Shown piece after piece: positions 17,537 to 26,002 of a stretch of DNA of 64,000 nucleotides. The stretch comes from Janthinobacterium sp. UMAB-56 (GTDB lineage: Bacteria > Pseudomonadota > Gammaproteobacteria > Burkholderiales > Burkholderiaceae_D). The DNA lies in contig NZ_LT607657.1 of assembly GCF_900095265.1 (NCBI RefSeq), positions 18,393-82,392 on the forward strand. The letters are read 5' to 3'. Each line of letters opens with the position of its first letter. Positions within the stretch are counted from its first letter, which is position 1. The notes under the pieces are model-generated. The model had not been told where the DNA came from and searched no databases. It saw only the letters and a program-made list of their open reading frames with translations. The position numbers and the translations under genes were made by a program.

Positions 17537-18912
17537 CGCTCGCTGGCAAACCTGATGTCAATCTGCCGGGCGGCGCCTGGGAATCGGACCGCGACTACTG
17601 TCCAACGCTGACGCAAACGGGCGCGCGCATGCTGGAAAAAATGCGCAGCCATCCCGCAGCGCCCGTGTATCGCAACCGCAGCGGCAACAAGCTGCAGGCC
17701 GGCGAGGTGGCTGCCCTGCGCGCCTACGAACAGGAAGTCATGCAGGCGGAGATCGACTGGAGCGCTGACGCGCCGCCGTTCTGGCTGGCGGATTTTCTCA
17801 GGGCGACTTATGCCACGGTGCCGTACTTTCGTGCCTGCGGTTCGCCACCGGCGCGTCTCATCGATGCAACGCCCATCAGCCGCGCCGAACTGGCGCACGA
17901 TATCGCCGCCTTCGTGCCCGACGATGCGGACCTGGCGCGCATGATCAACTTCCAGACCACGGGCACCACGGGGCACCCGCTGCTGATCGCCTCGCACCCG
18001 CTGGTGGCGGGGCGCTACCTGGCTTTCCACAAGCGCGCGCTGCGCCGTTTTGGCGTCACCCTGCGCCATGGTGCAGGCCAGGTGGGCGTCATGCTGCTGG
18101 GGCACCAGCGCCGCTGCTTTACCTACGTCTCCGTCACGCCCACGATGCACGAATCGGGCCTGGCGAAGATCAATCTGCACGTGGACGACTGGCGCGACCC
18201 TGGCGACCGCGCGCGCTACCTGGATGCCATGGCGCCCGAATTGATCGCGGGCGACCCGATCTCGTTTGCCGAGCTGCTGACCCTGCCCATGACGCACAAG
18301 CCGGCCGCGTTGTTGTCCGTCTCGATGATGCTGTTGCCCGGCATGCGCGCGCGCCTGGAACAACGCTTCGGCTGTCCCGTGCTCGACCTCTATTCGCTCA
18401 ATGAAGTGGGGCCGGTCGCCGTCTACGATGAACTGGCGGGCGGCCACGTGCTGCTGCAGCACCGCTTGTATGTGGAAATCCTCGATAGTGCTGGCCAGCC
18501 CGTACCGGATGGCGCGCGCGGCGAAATCACGGTGACGGGCGGATTTAATTTCTGCCTGCCCCTGGTGCGCTACCGTACGGGCGACTACGCTGCGCTGGTG
18601 CATGGCCCCCACGGCCCCGTGCTGCTGGGGCTGGCCGGCCGCAGCCCGCTGCGCTACAGGACGATCAACGGTGAGTGGATCAATAATATCGACATCACGC
18701 ATGCCTTGAAACCGCTGGCCATCGCCTTGTTCGGCGTGCACCAGCGTGGCGATGGCGGTGTCGCGCTGCGCCTTGCGCCAGGCGCCATGCCGCAGGCAGA
18801 CCAGGCGCGCGCCTTGCTCGCGCCCTTTTTCGGCGCCATCACGGTCGAGACTTTGCTGGCGCAAGACAAGATCATTCAATACACCTCGGATTTGCAGGAA
18901 GCAGTGGCATGA
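17533..18912 (+). CDS. ANL-superfamily adenylate-forming enzyme (PaaK-like)
   Basis: This 459-residue protein has the three ANL signatures: the phosphate-binding TTGTTGHP (about residues 142-149), YSLNEVGP (about 287, the A5 Tyr/Glu motif) and YRTGDY (about 347, the ribose-binding Asp). Overall layout and length resemble phenylacetate-CoA ligase relatives. The C-terminal lid is short and may use the Lys in DKIIQYTSD. Such enzymes activate a carboxylate as acyl-AMP, then pass it to CoA, a carrier or an amine. No acyl carrier gene is nearby. The substrate is unknown. It overlaps both neighbours by ATGA. Confidence 0.82.
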   Translation: MTLAGKPDVNLPGGAWESDRDYCPTLTQTGARMLEKMRSHPAAPVYRNRSGNKLQAGEVAALRAYEQEVMQAEIDWSADAPPFWLADFLRATYATVPYFRACGSPPARLIDATPISRAELAHDIAAFVPDDADLARMINFQTTGTTGHPLLIASHPLVAGRYLAFHKRALRRFGVTLRHGAGQVGVMLLGHQRRCFTYVSVTPTMHESGLAKINLHVDDWRDPGDRARYLDAMAPELIAGDPISFAELLTLPMTHKPAALLSVSMMLLPGMRARLEQRFGCPVLDLYSLNEVGPVAVYDELAGGHVLLQHRLYVEILDSAGQPVPDGARGEITVTGGFNFCLPLVRYRTGDYAALVHGPHGPVLLGLAGRSPLRYRTINGEWINNIDITHALKPLAIALFGVHQRGDGGVALRLAPGAMPQADQARALLAPFFGAITVETLLAQDKIIQYTSDLQEAVA

Positions 18913-19961
18913 ACCTTTATAAACGCGGCCTCGTGGTGGGCAAATTTTGCCCGCTGCACAAGGGCCACGAACTGTTGATCGAGCGGGCGCAGGAGGCGTG
19001 CGAAGAACTGCTGGTGGTCAGTTATACCAAGCCCGAATTTCCCGGCCTGGAACCGGCGCGCCGGGAAGGCTGGCTGCGCGCGCGATTTCCCCGGGCTTTG
19101 CTCGTCGTGCTGGACGATGCGCGCCTGGCCGCTCTGTGCGCGGCGCGCGGCATGCCGGCGCGCGCGCTGCCGCATAACGACGCCGAAGGCGACGAGCACC
19201 GCCATTTCATGGGCTGGCTGTGCTGGACGGTGCTGGACTTGCCCGTCGATGCCGTCTTCACCAGCGAAGAGTATGGCCCCGGCTTTGCGCGCGTGCTGGA
19301 ACGGCATTTTGCAGGCGGGCCGGTGGCGCACGTGAGCGTGGACCAGACGCGAACGCTGGTGCCCGTGTCCGGCACGCTGCTAAGGCAAGACCCGCAGGCG
19401 CACAGCGCCTTCCTGTCGCCCATTGTCCGTGCCGATTTTGTTACGCGCGTGTGCGTGCTCGGTGGAGAATCGAGCGGCAAGACGACCTTGACGCAAGCGC
19501 TGGCGCGGCATTTCGAGACGGCCTGGGTGGCCGAATATGGTCGCGAACTGTGGCAAAGCCAGGATGGCGTGCTGGCCTACGATGATATGCTCAGGATAGG
19601 CCGGGAACAGCTGCGGCGCGAAGCGCAGGCGCTTTTGGCTGCGCGGCGCTGGCTGTTCTGCGATACCTCGCCGCTGACGACGTATTTTTACTGCGGCGAG
19701 ATGTTCGGCAGGGCCGAGCAGGAGCTGGCGCAGTTGGCTGAACACCGTTACGACCTGGTGCTGCTGTGCGCCCCCGATTTTCCCTTCATCCAGGACGGCA
19801 CGCGCCGCGACGCGGATTTCCGCGCGCGCCAGCATGCGTGGTATCAGGCCGAGCTGGCACGGCGGGCGATTGCCTATGCCAGTGTCACCGGCACGGTGGA
19901 CAAGAGGGTCAGGCAGGTGGCGCAGTTGTTGGCGGCGCCATTGGGGCAAATTTGGTGCTGA
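18909..19961 (+). CDS. NadR-like NMN adenylyltransferase/ribosylnicotinamide kinase
   Basis: Two domains are clear. The N-terminal nucleotidyltransferase has GKFCPLHKGH (about residues 11-20) and VSGTLLR (the ISGTxxR motif). The C-terminal kinase has Walker A GGESSGKT (about residues 185-192) and a D-T-S-P-L-T-T-Y segment of the NadR kinase. The HTH regulatory domain of enterobacterial NadR is absent, so this is an enzyme form. It would make NMN from nicotinamide riboside and then NAD. It ends the seven-gene operon, and its last 53 bases overlap the convergent TetR gene. A specialised substrate other than NR/NMN is possible, given its neighbours. Confidence 0.88.
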   Translation: MNLYKRGLVVGKFCPLHKGHELLIERAQEACEELLVVSYTKPEFPGLEPARREGWLRARFPRALLVVLDDARLAALCAARGMPARALPHNDAEGDEHRHFMGWLCWTVLDLPVDAVFTSEEYGPGFARVLERHFAGGPVAHVSVDQTRTLVPVSGTLLRQDPQAHSAFLSPIVRADFVTRVCVLGGESSGKTTLTQALARHFETAWVAEYGRELWQSQDGVLAYDDMLRIGREQLRREAQALLAARRWLFCDTSPLTTYFYCGEMFGRAEQELAQLAEHRYDLVLLCAPDFPFIQDGTRRDADFRARQHAWYQAELARRAIAYASVTGTVDKRVRQVAQLLAAPLGQIWC

Positions 19962-20496
19962 CCGCTGCCAGTATCTCGTCCGACAAGGCGGCATCATCGA
20001 CGGCACGCGCCAGCGCCACGGCACCTACCATGGCCGACAGCATGACGATGGCTTCCTGCCGCGGCTTGCGTTTTTTCTGCCACGGAAAATGCGTGGTCAG
20101 TTTTGCTAGGATGGATGTCAGATGGAAGGTGAAGGCGGGGCGCACGGCCGGCTGCTTGCGCGCGTCGCCTGCCAGCGCGGCCAGCAGGCAGCCATTTCCG
20201 GGCGCATCGCGGTGGGCCGCGCTCGCATAATCACGCACGTATTGGCGCATCGCTTCCGGACTGGCCGTGGCTGCATCGAGCGCAGCGCGCGAGTGCTCCG
20301 AGCCGTGCAGGGTGCTTGCGGCCATCAGCGCTTGCTTCGAGGCGAAGTGGTTATAGAAGGGGCCGTGCGTCAGCCCCGTCGCCTGCATGATCTGTCCCAC
20401 ACTGACGCCGTCAAAGCCCTGTTCTCGGAATAAGCGTGCCGCTTCCGTCAGGATGCGCTGGTGTTTTTCTGCCGTCTCGGCCGCAGGGTATCGCAT
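19909..20496 (-). CDS. TetR-family transcriptional repressor
   Basis: The start at 20496 has a strong aggaga upstream. An in-frame ATG at 20535 would add 13 poorly conserved residues. The HTH occupies about residues 10-55 (FDGVSVGQIMQATGLTHGPFYNHFASKQAL region). The middle matches the C-terminal TetR domain seen with SDR partners (GNGCLLAALAGD). It is divergent from the SDR gene at 20663. Two copies of CATGAC-N4-GTCATG lie between them, so it probably represses both. Its 3' end overlaps the convergent nadR-like gene by 53 bases. Confidence 0.92.
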   Translation of the reverse strand: MRYPAAETAEKHQRILTEAARLFREQGFDGVSVGQIMQATGLTHGPFYNHFASKQALMAASTLHGSEHSRAALDAATASPEAMRQYVRDYASAAHRDAPGNGCLLAALAGDARKQPAVRPAFTFHLTSILAKLTTHFPWQKKRKPRQEAIVMLSAMVGAVALARAVDDAALSDEILAAVSTKFAPMAPPTTAPPA

Positions 20497-20536
20497 GGTC
20501 TTCTCCTGGTCATCACACATTTCCGTTGACATCATA

Positions 20537-20552
20537 CATGACGTACGTCATG
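20537..20552. promoter_or_regulatory. Putative TetR operator 1
   Basis: The 16-base sequence catgacgtacgtcatg is a perfect palindrome with CATGAC half sites separated by four bases. It lies 41 bases upstream of the tetR start. A second site with the same half sites and spacing lies at 20601-20616, closer to the SDR gene. Two such matching sites between divergent regulator and target genes are the normal pattern for TetR autoregulation. Binding is inferred. Confidence 0.65.
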
Positions 20553-20554
20553 AT

Positions 20555-20594
20555 TGCAGCACTAATCATTACGATCATCATGATTAGTGCTGCA
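20555..20594. repeat. Inverted repeat between the two TetR-type operators
   Basis: Arms of 14 bases (tgcagcactaatca and its complement tgattagtgctgca) flank a 12-base loop. The repeat fills most of the space between operator 1 and operator 2, so it may be a further protein site or a hairpin affecting the divergent promoters. There is no T tract, so it is not a simple terminator. Confidence 0.6.
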
Positions 20595-20597
20595 CCG

Positions 20598-20619
20598 AAG
20601 CATGACGAGTGTCATGCTT
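20598..20619. promoter_or_regulatory. Putative TetR operator 2
   Basis: Nine-base arms aagcatgac and gtcatgctt surround gagt. The core at 20601-20616 shares the CATGAC-N4-GTCATG form of operator 1. It lies 43 bases upstream of the SDR start, a position suited to block its promoter. Confidence 0.65.
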
Positions 20620-20662
20620 GTGGTTCATTTAATTTCAAATTGACAACCTTAAAGGAATTATC

Positions 20663-21472
20663 ATGAGTACAAGCAACATCCAAGGCACGGCCCTCGTCAC
20701 TGGCGCATCGTCTGGTCTGGGCGCCGTGTATGCGGACCGCCTGGCCAGCCGTGGCTATGATTTGATACTGGTGGCGCGCCGGGTCGAGCGCCTGGGCGTA
20801 CTGGCCAAGTCGCTGGCAGACAAGTATGGCGTGGCTGTGCGCGCCATGGCGGCCGACTTGTCCGCACCGGCAGACCTGCAGCGCGTGGCCAATGAACTGG
20901 CCAGCAACCCGGCCATCACCATGCTGGTCAATAATGCGGGTGCGTCGACGTTGGCGCCCGTCGCCGATACGGCTCGGGCGGGCATCGCCACCATGGACAA
21001 GGTCAATGTGACGGCGCTGGCCGAGCTGACGTATGCCGTGCTGCCGCAATTCAAGCAGCGCAAGGGGGGCACCATCATCAACATCGGTTCCGTGCTGTCC
21101 TTCCATAATCTGCCCGCCAGCACGATCTACAGCGCCACCAAGGGCTATGTGATGAATTTTACGCGGGGATTGCAGCAGGAACTGGCCGGCACGGGCATCG
21201 TGGTGCAACTGGTGTTGCCAGCAACGACGGCGACGGAAATTTGGGAATTGAGCGGCGTGCCCCTGACGCAGTTGGACCAGGCCACCATCATGCGGGCGGA
21301 AGACTGTGTCGACGCCGCGCTGGCAGGCCTGGACCAGGGCGAGCTGGTAACCTTGCCTTCGGTGCAAGACCAGGAACTATGGGAGCGTTTTGACGCGGCC
21401 CGCCTGGCCCTGTTCGCGGGCGCGATGCACGGCAAGCCAGCATCACGCTACGGCATCAAGGCGGCCGATTAA
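20663..21472 (+). CDS. SDR-family oxidoreductase
   Basis: This is a classical short-chain dehydrogenase/reductase of 269 aa. The Rossmann motif TGASSGLG is at about residues 12-19, NNAG at about 92-95, a catalytic Ser lies in NIGSVLS, and YSATKG gives the YxxxK pair at about residues 155-159. An aaagga RBS precedes the ATG. The divergent TetR gene and twin palindromes suggest induction by a small ligand, possibly the substrate. The family is too broad to name it. Confidence 0.92.
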   Translation: MSTSNIQGTALVTGASSGLGAVYADRLASRGYDLILVARRVERLGVLAKSLADKYGVAVRAMAADLSAPADLQRVANELASNPAITMLVNNAGASTLAPVADTARAGIATMDKVNVTALAELTYAVLPQFKQRKGGTIINIGSVLSFHNLPASTIYSATKGYVMNFTRGLQQELAGTGIVVQLVLPATTATEIWELSGVPLTQLDQATIMRAEDCVDAALAGLDQGELVTLPSVQDQELWERFDAARLALFAGAMHGKPASRYGIKAAD

Positions 21473-21954
21473 GGCGCGTTCAAGCCCTGTTCCAGGTCTT
21501 CGCGCACATCGTCGATAGGCTCGATGCCCATGGACAGGCGCGGCATGTCTCCGGATACGCCCGCCTTGGCCAGTTCCTCGGCATTGCGCTGGCGGTGCGA
21601 GTTGGAGGCAGCGTGGGTGGCCAGCGACCTGGCGTCGCCGATGTTGAGCGGGCGCGTGCACAATTGCAGGGCGTCGGGCACACGCGCGCCAGCCGTGCGC
21701 AGGGCCAGGGTCTCGACACCCTGGATCAGCTGGAAGGCGCTCATGGGCGAGTCGCCGCGCCCAAATTGCGCAGCGTGACGACGCGCGCGCGGCCGAACGC
21801 CTCCGTGTAGACGACGTCGTGATACGACACGTCCGGCTCGTTCAGGCGCTTGAAGCGTTCCTTGTGTTCGGCCCACGGGAATCTGCCGCTGTCGACGGTG
21901 GCGGGCGATATGGTCAAACACGGCATTCATGCGCCGCGCATAATCAGTGCGCAA
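21473..21954 (-). pseudogene. Decayed metY fragment joined to a possible AraC-type start
   Basis: From about 21473 to 21905 the DNA is clearly related to the intact metY at 31283-32569. The C-terminal part (MGIEPIDDVREDLEQGLNAP) aligns with metY's VGIEHIDDLREDLEQALNAA, and the stretch PWAEHKERFKRLNEPDVSYH is kept in another frame. Compared with metY, an 18-base piece (PAAFIG) is missing after YTEAFG, a frame change follows, and a large internal block between ETLALR and AGARV is deleted. Upstream of 21905 the homology stops. The open frame there starts MRTDYARRMNAVFDHIARH, which resembles the start of AraC/GyrI-type regulators. A working enzyme is impossible because the PLP lysine region is gone. 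Confidence 0.85.
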
Positions 21955-22035
21955 CAGGCCCGACGCCGTGGACGCCGAGGATGGGGCAGGGGAGCTCTTG
22001 GCGCCAATGATGGCATGAAGCTCCCTCAGGCGACC

Positions 22036-24912
22036 CTAGCGAAATGGCTGGGGCACCGCGTTCGACGCCGGCTCCGGTTTGTCGCGCAAGTCGTCGCTGT
22101 CTGCCGGTGCTGATGCCTCGCCCGGCGTTCGGCTGCACAGTTCCAATAGCCAGGCAAGCGAGCGATACGGGCGCCCCGTTTCGGACGACAGCCCGATCTC
22201 GCAGCTGCGGTTGGTCGATACGCCGCAGGCGCAGCCGTCCGGCAGTTCGGCATCGATCTTGCGCAGCGCGTGGCGGTTCAGTTCAGGGGCCGCGAAGCCC
22301 AGGTCGCCGCCGAAACCGCAACAGCCCACGCTGGCCGGTTGCACTATCTGCTCGGCACAGGCGCTCATCACGGCCTGCAGTTTCTTGTCTGAACCGCTTT
22401 TTTGCACCGAGCAATTAATATGCAAGGCAATCGGGCCGGCCTGTTTGACCAGATTGAGCTTGGGCAACAGCGCATCATGTGCAAATTCATGGAAATCGGA
22501 CACGCTCAAGCGGCCGGCCATCTGCTGTTGCAAGCGCAAGGCGCAGGCGCTGGCATCGGTGACGATACGATAGCGCCCGTTTTCGGATGCTTCGGCCAGC
22601 GCCACTTCCAGCCGCCTGGCGCTCGCATCGGCCTGTTCTGGCAGGCCTTTGCTTGCCAACATCTGGCCGCAGCACAGTTGTTCTAGGCCGCGCGGTAGCC
22701 GCGGAGCGTAGCCGGCGCGCCGTAGCACTGTCTGGATTACGTCGGGCAGTGGCGCTTCTCCGGCCTGATCAGGTCCAAAGATGCGGCTGGCGCAGCTAGG
22801 GAAATACACCACCGGTTCGCCAGAGGTGGCGGCGGGGGCTGTTACTTTGGCAGCGGGGCGCGGCATGCTGCGCCGCCAGGCGCCGCCCGACACCTTGGTC
22901 AGCGTACGCGGGCCGACGATACTGGCGGCGCCATGGCCCAGCCGCAATCCCAGACGCGCAAGCAGGGCGACGGCGCCGAAATGTTCGCCGCTCCAACGCC
23001 CGATACGGCGCGCCGCATTGCCGTGCCGGCGGCCGCGCACATCGCGTACCAGGGCGCCGGTATCGATGCCGACCGGGCAGGCGCTGGCGCACAGGCTACA
23101 ACCGGCGCAGGTGCCCAGTCCCATATACACGTAGTCCTCGGCCAGTTCGCCTGGCGCTTCGCCGGCGAGTTCGCGCCGCGACATTTCACGCCAGGCGATG
23201 ATGCGTTGGCGCGGCGACAGCGTGAGTTGATGCGAGGGACACTTCGGCTCGCAAAAACCGCATTCTATGCATTTGTCGACCAATGCGGATGCCGTCGGCA
23301 GCGGCTTGAGATGCTCCAGATGGGCTTGCGGATTCTCGTTGAGAATGACGCCAGGATTGAGCAAGCCGGCAGGGTCGAAGCTTTGTTTGATCCGGTACAT
23401 CAGAGCGGTCGCCTCGCGGCCCCATTCCTGTTCGACGAAGGGAGCCATATTGCGTCCGGTGCCATGTTCGGCCTTCAGCGAGCCCTGGTACTTGTTCACC
23501 ACCAAATCGCACAGTGCCTCCATCAGGCGGCGATAGCGCTGCACTTCCTGCGCCTGGCCGAAATCCTGTGTGAACACGAAATGCAAATTGCCCTCCAGCG
23601 CATGGCCAAAAATGACCGCATCACGGTATCCGTACTGCTGCAACAAGGCTTGCAGATCGAGCGTCGCGGCGGCCAGCGATTCGAGCGGGAAGGCGACATC
23701 TTCGATGATGACCGTGGTACCCGTCGCGCGCATCGCCCCCACGCTTGGAAAGATACCCTTGCGTACGTTCCAGTAGATGTCGCATTGGGCAGGGTCGCTC
23801 GAAAAGCGCGCGGGCGCTATCGTGTCAAATGCTTGCAGCGCTGCCAATGCAGCCGCCACGCCACGTTCCAGGGTCGGCGCCTCGCCAGCGCGCACTTCGA
23901 TCAGCAAGGCGGCCGCGCCGGCGTCCAGTTGTCGCAGCATCGGCGGCAGGCCGGCCTTGTTTTCGACCGAGCGCAGCGCGGCGCGGTCGAGCAATTCCAC
24001 CGCCGCCACAGCCAGTGGCTTGAGCGCCTGCACGGCGGCGCAGGCGCCGGCGATGTCGGCGAAAAACACCAGCGCGCTGGCCTTGTGCCGGTGTTCCGGC
24101 ACGGTGTCGTAGGTGATGCTGGAAATGAAGCCGAGCGTGCCTTCCGAACCTATCATCAGGTGACACAGGATGTCGATCGGATCGTCAAAGTCGATCAACG
24201 CGTTCAGGCTGTATCCGGTCGTGTTCTTGATCTTGTACTTGCGCCGGATCAGGGCCGCCAGCGCCAGGTTCCCGCGCGTTTCGCGGCCCAGTTGCGCCAG
24301 CGTTGACAGCAGCGCGCCATGACTGCGCTGAAAGTCGGCGACACTGAGCGGGTCGGCGCTGTCGAGCAGCGCGCCATCGGCCAGCATCACGCGCATCGCG
24401 CGCATGGTGCGGTAACTGTTTTGCGAGGTGCCGCAGCACATGCCCGACGCATTGTTGGCGGCGATGCCGCCGATCTTGCAGGTGGCGATCGAGGCCGGGT
24501 CGGGGCCGATCTTGCGGCCCAGCGGCGCCAGGCGGCGATTGACTTCGGCGCCTATCATGCCCGGCCCCAGTCGCACGCTCAGTGCACCGTCTGCCTGTGC
24601 GTAGGTGGCGAAGCCATCGCCCAGCAAGACCAGCATGCCGTCGGTCACGGCTTGCCCGGACAGGCTGGTGCCGGCGGCACGGAAGGTCAGGTGCATATGA
24701 TGCTGGCGCGCCACCTGCAGCACATGCGCCACATCGGCCTCGTCTTCCACCACGACGACGACCTGAGGCAGCATGCGGTAGAAACTGGCGTCGCTGCCCC
24801 AGCTCAGGCGGCGCAGCTCATCCGTAATGACGCGCACGTCTGGCAAGCGTGCGCGTAGCGCCACGAGCAAGGCCGGATTCGGGGGACTCGATGCGCTGAG
24901 GGATCGGTTCAT
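22036..24912 (-). CDS. FAD- and Fe-S-containing D-2-hydroxyacid dehydrogenase (Dld-II-like D-lactate dehydrogenase)
   Basis: The 958-residue protein joins a GlcD-type FAD half to a GlcF-type iron-sulfur half. The FAD domain shows FRAAGTSLSGQAVTDG (about residues 78-93), PDPASIATCKIGG and the C-terminal EHGTGRNM. The Fe-S part has CIECGFCEPKCPS (about 545-557) and CAGCSLCASACPVG (about 603-616), two [4Fe-4S] ligand sets, then Cys-rich CCG-type repeats (LCCGQM, VGCCGFGG). This matches respiratory D-lactate dehydrogenases of the Dld-II type. YdiJ-like D-2-hydroxyglutarate oxidation is the main alternative. An aggagc RBS precedes the ATG. It ends an operon with methylglyoxal synthase and a glyoxalase-like gene, which favours D-lactate to pyruvate. 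Confidence 0.88.
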   Translation of the reverse strand: MNRSLSASSPPNPALLVALRARLPDVRVITDELRRLSWGSDASFYRMLPQVVVVVEDEADVAHVLQVARQHHMHLTFRAAGTSLSGQAVTDGMLVLLGDGFATYAQADGALSVRLGPGMIGAEVNRRLAPLGRKIGPDPASIATCKIGGIAANNASGMCCGTSQNSYRTMRAMRVMLADGALLDSADPLSVADFQRSHGALLSTLAQLGRETRGNLALAALIRRKYKIKNTTGYSLNALIDFDDPIDILCHLMIGSEGTLGFISSITYDTVPEHRHKASALVFFADIAGACAAVQALKPLAVAAVELLDRAALRSVENKAGLPPMLRQLDAGAAALLIEVRAGEAPTLERGVAAALAALQAFDTIAPARFSSDPAQCDIYWNVRKGIFPSVGAMRATGTTVIIEDVAFPLESLAAATLDLQALLQQYGYRDAVIFGHALEGNLHFVFTQDFGQAQEVQRYRRLMEALCDLVVNKYQGSLKAEHGTGRNMAPFVEQEWGREATALMYRIKQSFDPAGLLNPGVILNENPQAHLEHLKPLPTASALVDKCIECGFCEPKCPSHQLTLSPRQRIIAWREMSRRELAGEAPGELAEDYVYMGLGTCAGCSLCASACPVGIDTGALVRDVRGRRHGNAARRIGRWSGEHFGAVALLARLGLRLGHGAASIVGPRTLTKVSGGAWRRSMPRPAAKVTAPAATSGEPVVYFPSCASRIFGPDQAGEAPLPDVIQTVLRRAGYAPRLPRGLEQLCCGQMLASKGLPEQADASARRLEVALAEASENGRYRIVTDASACALRLQQQMAGRLSVSDFHEFAHDALLPKLNLVKQAGPIALHINCSVQKSGSDKKLQAVMSACAEQIVQPASVGCCGFGGDLGFAAPELNRHALRKIDAELPDGCACGVSTNRSCEIGLSSETGRPYRSLAWLLELCSRTPGEASAPADSDDLRDKPEPASNAVPQPFR

Positions 24913-25023
24913 GTGGCGTGCTCCTGTTTATTATTTTCGGCAAGGCAGACGCCGTTATCATCATGGCCTTGCCATGGTTATTTTTATCACTGACATGCCG
25001 ACGCTTCAGTCCCGCAAGGCCGT

Positions 25024-25926
25024 TCAGGACACCCGTTTGCAGCGCAAGGCCAGCAAATTGAGCCAGCGTTCCACGCCTTTCACATCGCTGCTGCACGATG
25101 CATAGTCGGTGACGGTGCGCGCTGCTCGCTCAAGCAGTTGAATATCCGCCTCGTGCTGGCGCGCCACATGTGGGTCTTCGAGAAACAGCACGCGGCGGCA
25201 TTGGCGGTTCAGAATCAGTTCGGCAATTTGCGCATCGCCGCCCAGGGGGCCGCTGCGGAAAGGTCGCACCCAGTTGCGGCCTGCCACCTCGCCCTTGATC
25301 TTTTGCGCAAGCTGGTTCAGCAAGCCGCCTGTGGTGCCGGTGGCGCAGCGCATCGCGAAGCTGTCCAGCAATGCGAAATGCCGTTCGGCCAAGGCCAGCA
25401 TGCAGCCTTTCATCGCGTCGTGCGCAATCAGGGCGATGCTTTCATTGGCCAGGTCAAAGGTGGAATCGAGCGTCGCATCGGGCGCCGCGCCAACTGCCAC
25501 CGCTTCCAGTTCGAGCCACTCCCTGGCACCGGCCAGGGTCGACAGGAAGGGTTTGCCATGAATGACGCATTGACGTTTCAAGGCCAGCGCTTCGGGGAAA
25601 TTGGACGAGGGGTCGAGCGGGTCCATCAAATAAATCACCGCGTCCAGGGCTTTGGCCGGATCGCTCTCGACGACGCGCGACACCAGCATCATCAGGCCGC
25701 CTTCGCGGCCATAAGGAAAGCGCTCGATCGATGGATAGTCCGGCAACAGACCGTGGCTCAATATCGCATCGAGGGTTCGGCCAACGACGACGAATTGCGG
25801 CTTGAGGTGGCTTTCGATTGCCATCTGCCCGCCCTGGAGCAAGCGCACCAGGGCCGAATCGGGAGCATCTTGATGCGCGCGGTTTGCAGCCAGGCCGATT
25901 CTGCAAGGGGGATAACGCAAGGGCAT
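25024..25926 (-). CDS. mgsA: Methylglyoxal synthase, tandem double-domain form
   Basis: Methylglyoxal synthase turns dihydroxyacetone phosphate into methylglyoxal and phosphate. The C-terminal half (about residues 165-290) has the active-site elements: AHDAMKG (His, Asp, Lys), ATGTTGG (phosphate loop), SGPLGGDAQI (catalytic Asp) and EDPHVARQHEAD (Asp, His, Asp). The N-terminal half (about 8-145) repeats the fold in degenerate form: IGLAANRAH, GRTLDAI, YGREGGLMMLV and YLMDPLDPSSN occupy matching places, with catalytic residues lost. E. coli MgsA is a single domain of about 150 aa, so the 300-residue length reflects this duplication. It lies between a DJ-1 gene and a D-lactate-type dehydrogenase. 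Confidence 0.88.
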   Translation of the reverse strand: MPLRYPPCRIGLAANRAHQDAPDSALVRLLQGGQMAIESHLKPQFVVVGRTLDAILSHGLLPDYPSIERFPYGREGGLMMLVSRVVESDPAKALDAVIYLMDPLDPSSNFPEALALKRQCVIHGKPFLSTLAGAREWLELEAVAVGAAPDATLDSTFDLANESIALIAHDAMKGCMLALAERHFALLDSFAMRCATGTTGGLLNQLAQKIKGEVAGRNWVRPFRSGPLGGDAQIAELILNRQCRRVLFLEDPHVARQHEADIQLLERAARTVTDYASCSSDVKGVERWLNLLALRCKRVS

Positions 25927-26002
25927 GTGGTTCGGCTTTCAAGGCAGCGGTGTATACGGCCTCGCGTCCGGAAAGGGCGCGAGGCACAATCTGTTTCACG
26001 GA

